This document shows positions 1 to 5,059 of a DNA stretch of 6,941 bases, in pieces. How positions within the stretch are numbered: the stretch's first letter is position 1; every line of letters begins with the position of its first letter. The position numbers and the translations under genes are program-made. Source of the stretch: DATBHW01 sp046704085 (GTDB lineage Bacteria; Chloroflexota; Ktedonobacteria; Ktedonobacterales; DATBGS01). The notes beneath the pieces were generated by a model, which was given only the letters and a program-made list of their open reading frames with translations, was not told the origin of the DNA and did not search any database. The stretch lies in contig JBJKSJ010000078.1 in the NCBI GenBank assembly GCA_046704085.1, positions 1-6,941 of the forward strand, written 5' to 3'.

Positions 1-2
1 CG

Positions 3-227
3 CTGGTTTCGCTCCTCTTCTGGGGCATCGCCACGCGCGCGGCTGATCCCGGACTCTTCAGCGAGAACAACGGCATCCTGGCAACCAATTCCATGCTCTC
101 CTGGGTGGGCATCATGGTAGCGATGGCGCTTGCCACCGCTATTGCCGCCGCCGCGCTCATTCGCGGCTTTCTCCCGCCACACGATACCCATGTGGCGTCA
201 ACTCTTGCCAGCCAGCCAGGAATGTAA
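3..227 (+). CDS. C-terminal end of an unidentified integral membrane protein (partial, 5' end outside window)
   Basis: An open frame runs from the window edge to a TAA at 225-227 and gives 74 residues. The stretch begins with hydrophobic residues (LVSLLFWGIA), suggesting the end of one membrane helix. A roughly 20-residue polar loop follows, then a clear membrane helix at about residues 33-55 (WVGIMVAMALATAIAAAALI), and then a short tail containing RGF and polar residues that ends in PGM. The positive residue just after the last helix suggests a cytoplasmic C-terminus. No motif identifies the family; a transporter or other polytopic membrane protein is possible, but the visible part cannot decide. 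The stop codon touches the hairpin at 227-271, so this gene ends its transcription unit and converges on the minus-strand gene at 276-1064. Confidence 0.6.
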   Translation: MVSLLFWGIATRAADPGLFSENNGILATNSMLSWVGIMVAMALATAIAAAALIRGFLPPHDTHVASTLASQPGM

Positions 228-271
228 CAGGAGAAGGCAGATGGCCACAGAGGCCATCTGCCTTCTCCTGT
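227..271. terminator. Perfect 20-bp hairpin between converging genes, probable bidirectional terminator
   Basis: The arm at 227-246 is exactly complementary to 252-271, with a 5-nt loop (ACAGA). The last base of the left gene's TAA stop is the first base of the stem, and the minus-strand gene's stop lies 5 bp beyond the other arm, so the hairpin fills the whole gap between two converging genes. Neither side has a good T run: CCTCTTAATT follows in the plus direction, and TACATTCC in the minus direction. It therefore resembles the U-poor, strong-stem terminators reported in GC-rich bacteria rather than the classical type. The alternative is a dispersed palindromic repeat that protects 3' ends. 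Confidence 0.7.
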
Positions 272-275
272 CCTC

Positions 276-1064
276 TTAATTCGTGCGCGCCTCCAGCGCC
301 CCAACGGGCATGCGCTCTTCGGCGATCTGAATGCCCATCTGTGTGTTGATAAACTGCTTGAAGTGCTTCAACTGATCGGCAATCGCGTGGAGGCGCTGCA
401 TGCGAGGGTCGCTCTCGCGCTCAATCTTCAAGACCAGACCCTCGGCAGGCTCAAACCAGCGGCGATAGCGCGCGTCCTGCTCGTACTTATCCACAAAGGT
501 CGAGTAGCTGACGCAGCGCAGCGTCTTGTCCTTATCCGATTCCTCCGACATCTGCTCGCCAATGGCGCGCTGCTGCTGGCGAAAGATAGCGATCCCTGGC
601 GCCACGCGCGAATCGGAAAACGCTTTGATACAATTCTCCAGCAGCGTCTGAAACTTCTGGTTCACCATTTTATCGCTCAGCGGCAGGAAGATCTCTTCCT
701 TTTTCATAATGTCGATCCAGGCAAAAAACTGGCCGATCAGATAGAGCGTGCTTTTGAGATAGTAATCGAACGTGACCGGGGGCAGCTTTGTATTCTCAGG
801 ATCAGCTTTCCAATCCGGCCAGAGCCAGAGACGGCCATTGCGCTCTTCCACCAGGATGCTCCCCAGCCGCCCCTCCAGTTCATAGGCGGCCTGCAAGAGC
901 GGCTTGGCGTAGCGCGCCGCCAGCTTTTCAGCCTCAAGCTGGCGCTGGCGCTGCTCGTCCAGCCGTTTAGAGCGTTGATTGAGGTTGTAATTGAAGATCG
1001 CGCCGCCAATCGTAATCAGGCCGCTCAAAGAAATCGTAATAATCGGGAGTATGAATTCGTTCAT
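276..1064 (-). CDS. Membrane-anchored conserved protein of unknown function, 262 aa
   Basis: The start is ATG at 1064, because an AAGGAGGAA ribosome binding site (1071-1079) sits 8 nt upstream. A longer open frame reaching back to 1358 would run through the promoter and into the kinase gene. The protein begins with one hydrophobic helix (residues about 4-26, FILPIITISLSGLITIGGAI) with almost no N-terminal tail. A strongly charged, probably coiled-coil stretch follows (about 28-50, rich in R, E and Q). Then comes a soluble domain with the motif YAKPLLQAAYELEGRL (52-67), an aromatic segment TLYLIGQFFAWIDI (106-119), and CVSYSTFVDKYE with RRWFEP (184-206). I recall similar blocks (PLLxAAxxLxxRL, GQxFxW, WFEP) in uncharacterised bacterial proteins, but know of no assigned function. 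Most of the chain probably lies in the cytoplasm. It is transcribed divergently from the kinase gene. Confidence 0.8.
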   Translation of the reverse strand: MNEFILPIITISLSGLITIGGAIFNYNLNQRSKRLDEQRQRQLEAEKLAARYAKPLLQAAYELEGRLGSILVEERNGRLWLWPDWKADPENTKLPPVTFDYYLKSTLYLIGQFFAWIDIMKKEEIFLPLSDKMVNQKFQTLLENCIKAFSDSRVAPGIAIFRQQQRAIGEQMSEESDKDKTLRCVSYSTFVDKYEQDARYRRWFEPAEGLVLKIERESDPRMQRLHAIADQLKHFKQFINTQMGIQIAEERMPVGALEARTN

Positions 1065-1072
1065 CAGCCCTT

Positions 1073-1077
1073 CCTCC
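1073..1077 (-). promoter_or_regulatory. Shine-Dalgarno site that fixes the start of the 262-aa protein
   Basis: GGAGG on the minus strand, within AAGGAGGAA (1071-1079), ends 8 nt before the ATG at 1064. It rules in this start over the upstream in-frame starts, which have no comparable site and lie in promoter DNA. Confidence 0.75.
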
Positions 1078-1112
1078 TTCAGTGTTCCACTCTTGTTGAG
1101 GCGGTTGCGCCG

Positions 1113-1141
1113 ATTATAGCAGGGAGCAGCGGGAGAGGCAA
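1113..1141 (-). promoter_or_regulatory. Sigma-70-type promoter for the 262-aa membrane protein gene
   Basis: On the minus strand a TTGCCT -35 (1136-1141) is followed after exactly 17 bp by a perfect TATAAT -10 (1113-1118). Transcription would start near 1106, giving a leader of about 40 nt with the strong ribosome binding site at its end. Its -35 lies only 14 bp from the -35 of the opposing kinase promoter. Confidence 0.65.
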
Positions 1142-1155
1142 GACCCATGTCCTTG

Positions 1156-1184
1156 TTGACTTCCATGCCAGGTTCCTTTAGAAT
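1156..1184 (+). promoter_or_regulatory. Sigma-70-type promoter for the kinase-BMP gene
   Basis: TTGACT (1156-1161) and TAGAAT (1179-1184) are separated by exactly 17 bp, each differing from consensus at one position. The expected start near 1191 gives a leader of about 60 nt. AGGAGG (1235-1240) then lies 9 nt before the ATG at 1250. Promoter and ribosome binding site are both strong, so the kinase is probably made constitutively unless a regulator binds the shared region. Confidence 0.7.
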
Positions 1185-1249
1185 AGCTGCATTCTTCCGG
1201 CGAGTCCTGTTTTGTCGAGCGATGCAAGAGGTGTAGGAGGGCTGAAGCG

Positions 1250-3475
1250 ATGGTTGATCGCGTGGGGCAACAACTTGGCAACTACCGCCTGGTTCGGCTG
1301 CTCGGCGAGGGGGGCTTTGCCGAGGTCTATCTGGCGGAACATATCTATCTGAAAACACAGGCTGCCATCAAAATCCTGCATGCCCGGCTGGTTCAAAATG
1401 ACTTGCAGAACTTTCTCAGCGAGGCGCAGACCATCGCCCGCCTGCGCCACCCACACATCGTGCAGGTGCTGGACTTTGGCGTCGAGGGCGGCACACCCTA
1501 TCTGGTGATGGATTACGCCCCCAATGGCACGCTGCGTACCCGCCTTCCCAGAGGGGCGCCGCTGGCTCCAGCCGCCATCCTCCCTTTCGTGCGGGGCATT
1601 GCCGATGCTTTGCAATACGCCCACGACCAGAAGCTGATTCACCACGACATCAAGCCAGAGAATATGCTGCTGGGGCGGAACAACGAAGTGCTGCTCAGCG
1701 ATTTCGGGATTGCCACCATCGCGCAGACCACCAGCAAGCAGCGCACCGAAGGCTTCAGTGGCACTGCCGCTTACGCCGCGCCAGAGCAACTACACGGCAA
1801 ACCCACGCAGGCCAGCGATCAATACGCCCTGGCCGTCGTCACTTACGAATGGCTGGCGGGCGACACCCCTTTTCATGGCTCCTCGCTGGCTATCGCCACC
1901 CAACATGTGCTGACGCCGCCGCCGCCGCTGCGCGATAAAGTTCCGGGCTTCTCGCCGATGGTGGAGCAGGTGGTGCTGACGGCGCTGTCAAAAGACCCTA
2001 AAGAACGCTTTGGCAGCGTGCGCGCTTTCGCCACTGCCTTTGAGCAGGCCAGCCAGGCGTCTCCTGATGCGCGGGCTGGCAATGCGCAGATCTTCGCGCC
2101 CCTGCCGACGCCTGAGGAAGCCTCCGTCTATTTTGCGCCCACCCAACCCACACCACCGAACCCACGCGCATTGACCCCGCCACAGTTGGAGAAAACGACA
2201 TCGGCCAGCCCACCGAACGGGCCGCCTCCAGAGGAGTACCCAGGCCAACGCATCTCAGGAGACCATCCGCCCTTGCTCACAGAAGCGACCGGTTCTCCTA
2301 CCATCCCCGCGCCCGTTCCACCAAAGCGCCTGGGCAAAACCCTGCTCCTGGTGCTGCTGGTTCTGGTTGTGCTGACCGGCAGCGGATTTGCATTCTGGGC
2401 GTATACACACGGCTCCGTAGCATCACCCACAAGCACGACAGGCGGACAGCCCACGAGCAGCGTCAGCCGGCATCCAACAGCCAGCCCGACCAGTCCGCCA
2501 ATACCTACCGTTCAGGTGGGCCTGGTAACAGACATCGGGGGGCTAAATGATCGGGGCTTCAATCAACTCGCGCATATGGGCTATGAACAAGCTGAACAAG
2601 AGGTCAACTTCAAGGACTCTATCATTCAGACACAGAGTACTAATGACTATACGCAGAACCTCACCCTGGCGGCCCAATCCAACGATCTGGTCATTGGTGT
2701 CGGCTTCCTGATGGCTCAGGCAATGGATCAGGTCGCCAAACTCTTCCCCAATAAGAAGTTCGCCCTGGTCGATGCCTGCGCCACCAGCGATGCAAGCGGC
2801 GACTGCGACACATCCATCCATAATGTGACCCCGCTCTTCTTCCAGGTGCAAGAAGCCGGGTGCCTGGTTGGCGTCGTGGCGGGCAAGATGGAACTGGACG
2901 GCAAGGCTGAGGCGCCCAGGCTCCTGGGCGCCAACACCATCGGCGCTGTGGGTGGCGTCTCCATTCCGCAGGTAGATCGCTATATTGCCGGATACAAGTA
3001 TTGCGCGCAGCGCGTTGACCCCCATGTCAATGTTGTGATTACCTATTCCAATGACTTCAGCGATCCGTCAAAGTGCCAGAACCCGGCGGACGCGATGATC
3101 AAGCAGCAGATGGCCGACATCATCTTTCAGGTCGCTGGGGGGTGCGGCATTGGCGCGCTCGACGCCGCCGAGACCGATGGCGTCTTTGGCATTGGCGTCG
3201 ATACAGACCAGAGCTATCTGCACCCCGATAGTGTCATCACCAGCGCCGAGAAGCGTGTGGATGTAGCCGTTTACACCATCATCAAAGACACGGAGCAGGG
3301 GCAGTATCCCGCCGATCCCTTGAGTTTTCCCCAATTCGATCTGGCGAATGGTGGCGTAGGCAATGCCCCCTTGAGCGCCGCTGTCCCGGCGGATGTGCAG
3401 CCTGTCCTCAATCAATACATCGCCGAGATCAAATCAGGGCAACTCACACCCCCTGAGACGATTCCACAGGGATAG
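1250..3475 (+). CDS. Transmembrane Ser/Thr protein kinase with extracellular BMP/PnrA-type solute-binding domain, 741 aa
   Basis: Residues about 12-268 form a bacterial Hanks-type kinase. Visible motifs are the glycine loop GEGGFAEV (19-26), ATP-anchoring Lys41 in AIKIL, helix-C Glu58, catalytic loop HHDIKPEN (131-138; Asp133, Lys135, Asn138), DFG (151-153), APE (177-179), Asp190 and Arg253. All catalytic residues are present, but the usual HRD is HHD. A Pro-rich linker (about 270-360) leads to one membrane helix (363-385) preceded by KRLGK, then a Ser/Thr/Pro stalk (388-418). Residues about 421-735 are a BMP family domain (the basic membrane lipoprotein/PnrA-Med family of periplasmic-binding-like proteins). 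It carries GLVTDIGGLNDRGFNQ, GVGFLM, NKKFALVD, NTIGAVGGVSIPQVDRYIAG, ADIIFQVAGGCGIGALDAA, GIGVDTDQ and SAEKRVDVAVY. Characterised family members bind purine nucleosides, so the protein may sense such a ligand outside and phosphorylate proteins inside. The ligand is inferred. All six cysteines lie in the BMP half. Confidence 0.93.
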   Translation: MVDRVGQQLGNYRLVRLLGEGGFAEVYLAEHIYLKTQAAIKILHARLVQNDLQNFLSEAQTIARLRHPHIVQVLDFGVEGGTPYLVMDYAPNGTLRTRLPRGAPLAPAAILPFVRGIADALQYAHDQKLIHHDIKPENMLLGRNNEVLLSDFGIATIAQTTSKQRTEGFSGTAAYAAPEQLHGKPTQASDQYALAVVTYEWLAGDTPFHGSSLAIATQHVLTPPPPLRDKVPGFSPMVEQVVLTALSKDPKERFGSVRAFATAFEQASQASPDARAGNAQIFAPLPTPEEASVYFAPTQPTPPNPRALTPPQLEKTTSASPPNGPPPEEYPGQRISGDHPPLLTEATGSPTIPAPVPPKRLGKTLLLVLLVLVVLTGSGFAFWAYTHGSVASPTSTTGGQPTSSVSRHPTASPTSPPIPTVQVGLVTDIGGLNDRGFNQLAHMGYEQAEQEVNFKDSIIQTQSTNDYTQNLTLAAQSNDLVIGVGFLMAQAMDQVAKLFPNKKFALVDACATSDASGDCDTSIHNVTPLFFQVQEAGCLVGVVAGKMELDGKAEAPRLLGANTIGAVGGVSIPQVDRYIAGYKYCAQRVDPHVNVVITYSNDFSDPSKCQNPADAMIKQQMADIIFQVAGGCGIGALDAAETDGVFGIGVDTDQSYLHPDSVITSAEKRVDVAVYTIIKDTEQGQYPADPLSFPQFDLANGGVGNAPLSAAVPADVQPVLNQYIAEIKSGQLTPPETIPQG

Positions 3476-3642
3476 GCTGGCAGGCGCTGCTTTGTATTGC
3501 TCGCTGGCCTGAAAGTCCTACTCGCTTGTTGCAGCCAGAACAAAACGGGTAGACTTTACTGCGCACGAACGCCTGCTGGAGCCGCCTTGCCAGCGGCTGG
3601 CACAAGAATTGCACATGGCGCTGAAGCCTTCTTCTCAGCAGG
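3476..3642. other. Non-coding stretch after the kinase gene; no clear terminator
   Basis: I see no gene here. The only structures are weak: a 6-bp stem AGCCGC/GCGGCT (3580-3585 with 3593-3598) with no T run, and a 5-bp CAGGC/GCCTG pair (3481-3485 with 3507-3511). A poor promoter-like pair, TTGTTG (3526-3531) and TAGACT (3550-3555) with 18 bp between, is not convincing. An ATG at 3615 opens only ten codons, with no ribosome binding site. Where kinase transcription ends is unclear, so some read-through towards the transpeptidase gene is possible. Confidence 0.5.
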
Positions 3643-3658
3643 TGTGAGCAAGTTCACA
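3643..3658. promoter_or_regulatory. CRP/FNR-family-like operator, perfect TGTGA-N6-TCACA palindrome
   Basis: TGTGA (3643-3647), six bases (GCAAGT), then TCACA (3654-3658) exactly match the core consensus bound by CRP-type regulators. It lies in non-coding DNA about 94 bp upstream of a TATAAT (3752-3757) that lacks a recognisable -35, as expected for an activator-dependent promoter of the transpeptidase gene. The site centre would be near -113 from the expected start. The half-sites are seen directly; binding by a CRP/FNR homologue is inferred from sites known in other bacteria. Confidence 0.45.
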
Positions 3659-3668
3659 ATTTAACAAT

Positions 3669-3736
3669 GAGCCAGGCAGGCGATGGCAAATGTAGGGGCC
3701 AGGCGGCGCGAGGCTGAATGATCGGCTGCCTGGCTC
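3669..3736. repeat. 11-bp perfect inverted repeat upstream of the transpeptidase promoter
   Basis: GAGCCAGGCAG (3669-3679) and its exact reverse complement CTGCCTGGCTC (3726-3736) are 46 nt apart. The right arm covers the position where a -35 element would stand for the TATAAT at 3752. The spacer contains a further related GCCAGGCGG. Possibilities are a two-site operator allowing looping, or a weak RNA structure if the region is transcribed from upstream. Confidence 0.4.
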
Positions 3737-3751
3737 CTGGTCGAGACCTCT

Positions 3752-3757
3752 TATAAT
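3752..3757 (+). promoter_or_regulatory. TATAAT -10 element, candidate promoter of the L,D-transpeptidase gene
   Basis: A perfect TATAAT in an otherwise GC-rich stretch. At 16-18 bp upstream the bases are CCTGGC-like, with no TTGACA match and no extended TG. Transcription from about 3764 would give a leader of about 170 nt. A second, weaker candidate lies downstream: TTGGAC (3796-3801), 16 bp, then TTGAAT (3818-3823). Confidence 0.4.
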
Positions 3758-3851
3758 GATGAGAGAGGTAATCAGTATTGGAGCGTTCTTCCCCTTTGGA
3801 CTCACTACTACGCGCCTTTGAATAATGATCTGGATTGCCTCCGACGGCCCT

Positions 3852-3874
3852 GCTGCTTCCTGTCCAGAAGCAGC
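3852..3874 (+). other. Leader hairpin, 8-bp perfect stem, 7-nt loop
   Basis: GCTGCTTC (3852-3859) pairs exactly with GAAGCAGC (3867-3874) around CTGTCCA, and a G-U pair can extend it at the base. It falls inside the expected 5' leader of the transpeptidase mRNA, 59 nt before the preferred ATG. No T run follows (GATATATTCC), so it is not an evident attenuator. It may affect mRNA stability or translation. Confidence 0.35.
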
Positions 3875-3933
3875 GATATATTCCAGCGCCTCTATGTAGA
3901 AAAGAGTGTATGCCTATGTTCTGTGGAAAGCAT

Positions 3934-5010
3934 ATGACACACGGCCCCCAGCCCAGGGCCACGCGCCAGGCGCAGTGGTGGTTTGCCGCGCTTGGCATCG
4001 GTTTGATGCTCTTGCTCAGCGCCTGTGGGGGCACGCCCACCAGCAGCCAGAGCGCTGGGCAATCCCCGGCAGCCATCGCCACACCCGGCGCCCAGGTCTT
4101 GCAGGCCAGGGCCAACACCGCGCCGCTGCTGGATCAATACCAGCGGGCGATTTCACAAGCCCACACCTATGGGCTGAACGTGACCCCCTATCAAGAGCAA
4201 TTGAGCGAAGATACCCAGGACTTCCAGAACGCGCAGACCGTTCAGGCGTATCAAACCCTGGCAAAGTCGATTCAGACGCAGATGACGGCGCTGCAACAGA
4301 CGGTCCTGCCGAGCAAGACCAGCTATGACCTGAACGAATTGCAGACACTCATCGGCCAGACCGACATCAATAATGACTATGAGTATCGGGACGCCGACGA
4401 CGCTTATCTCCAGGAACGCTCGCGCTTCCAGCAGGCACGCGCCACCGCCGACTATCAGAAGGTCGATACGCAGGTGGACATTCTGATCAACAATCTGCAA
4501 GCCCTGCTGACCAACCTGAGCGATAAGACGCCGCATGATCAGGCGCACGCCACCGACCTGCAACTGCTCCAGGACTACAACGCCATGACCGGCCAGGCCA
4601 TCATCGTCTCGTTCACCGAGCAGACCATGCGCCTGTATCTCAACGGCGAGTTGGTCGGCTGGATGTACGTCGTTACAGGCCAGCGCGCCGCGCAGTCGCC
4701 GCCGGGACTCTGGCATGTGCTGTCCAAGCAGACGCATCTGGTCTTCAAGTCGAGCGAGCCAAAAGGCTCCGCGCTCTGGTATCCAGATACGCCGATCAAC
4801 TACGCGCTGATGTATCACACAGGTGGCTACTATCTGCATGACGCAACCTGGCGCTGGTACTTTGGGCCAGGCGCGAACCTGCCGCACGCGGATTACTCCT
4901 CTGGCAGATACTCCGATACCGGCACGCATGGCTGTATCAACATGACTCTGGCAAACGCCCAAAAGCTCTATAATTGGGCCAATGTCGGCATCCCGGTGAT
5001 CGTCTATTAG
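3934..5010 (+). CDS. Lipoprotein L,D-transpeptidase (YkuD domain) with helical N-terminal region, 358 aa
   Basis: The predicted enzyme forms 3-3 type cross-links in peptidoglycan or attaches partners to it, acting outside the membrane. From ATG 3934 the protein has a lipoprotein signal peptide: basic n-region with RATR, hydrophobic WWFAALGIGLMLLL, and lipobox LSAC with lipidated Cys31. A Ser/Gly/Pro linker follows, then a Gln-rich, probably helical or coiled-coil region (about 50-205). The YkuD catalytic domain (about 218-358) has the signature THGCIN (331-336) with nucleophile Cys334, and upstream His302 in YYLHD. The gap between these histidines (29 residues) is longer than in many relatives because of an insert around GPGANLPHADYSSGRY. 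Cys31 and Cys334 are the only cysteines. This start is preferred for GGA at 3925-3927 and normal signal length. ATG 3910 (GAG too close at 3 nt) is the main alternative; TTG 3835 would give an unlikely long tail and runs through the leader hairpin. Confidence 0.9.
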   Translation: MTHGPQPRATRQAQWWFAALGIGLMLLLSACGGTPTSSQSAGQSPAAIATPGAQVLQARANTAPLLDQYQRAISQAHTYGLNVTPYQEQLSEDTQDFQNAQTVQAYQTLAKSIQTQMTALQQTVLPSKTSYDLNELQTLIGQTDINNDYEYRDADDAYLQERSRFQQARATADYQKVDTQVDILINNLQALLTNLSDKTPHDQAHATDLQLLQDYNAMTGQAIIVSFTEQTMRLYLNGELVGWMYVVTGQRAAQSPPGLWHVLSKQTHLVFKSSEPKGSALWYPDTPINYALMYHTGGYYLHDATWRWYFGPGANLPHADYSSGRYSDTGTHGCINMTLANAQKLYNWANVGIPVIVY

Positions 5011-5013
5011 CAT

Positions 5014-5059
5014 GCAGAACCCCGTAGCGGCCAATTCATTGGCCGCTACGGGGTTCTGC
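5014..5059. terminator. Perfect 21-bp hairpin between converging genes, probable bidirectional terminator
   Basis: The arm at 5014-5034 is exactly complementary to 5039-5059 around a TTCA loop. It starts 4 nt after the transpeptidase stop (5008-5010), and its last base is part of the minus-strand gene's TAG stop (5059-5061), so one structure can end both transcripts. There is no T run on either side (TAGAGAATC and ATGCTAATAG), so the very stable GC-rich stem would have to act without the usual U tract. Confidence 0.75.

Noticed and set aside
363..1181. 272-codon plus-strand open frame opposite the 262-aa protein gene
   Set aside because: It lies antisense to a gene with a good promoter and ribosome binding site, has no such signals itself, and its product shows no domain or sensible hydrophobic pattern.
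1065..1358. N-terminal extension of the minus-strand gene back to 1358
   Set aside because: It would code through both promoters and into the kinase gene, and its residues are low-complexity. The AAGGAGGAA site points to ATG 1064.
1178..1789. 203-codon minus-strand open frame inside the kinase gene
   Set aside because: Antisense to the highly conserved kinase domain; no ribosome binding site or motif.
2543..3025. 160-codon minus-strand open frame inside the BMP part
   Set aside because: Antisense to conserved BMP motifs and without family features.
3580..3598. Hairpin AGCCGC/GCGGCT as terminator of the kinase gene
   Set aside because: Only 6 bp, no T run, and over 100 nt after the stop; much weaker than the two hairpins at the convergent junctions.
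3615..3717. Small open frames of 10 and 16 codons in the intergenic region (ATG 3615 and ATG 3667)
   Set aside because: No ribosome binding sites and no hydrophobic or other pattern; expected by chance.
3835..3933. TTG start at 3835 for the transpeptidase
   Set aside because: It would place about 33 extra residues before the signal peptide, passes through the leader hairpin, and has no ribosome binding site.
4153..5034. 293-codon minus-strand open frame opposite the L,D-transpeptidase
   Set aside because: It crosses the terminator hairpin and mirrors a gene with a catalytic signature. Its product has no recognisable domain.
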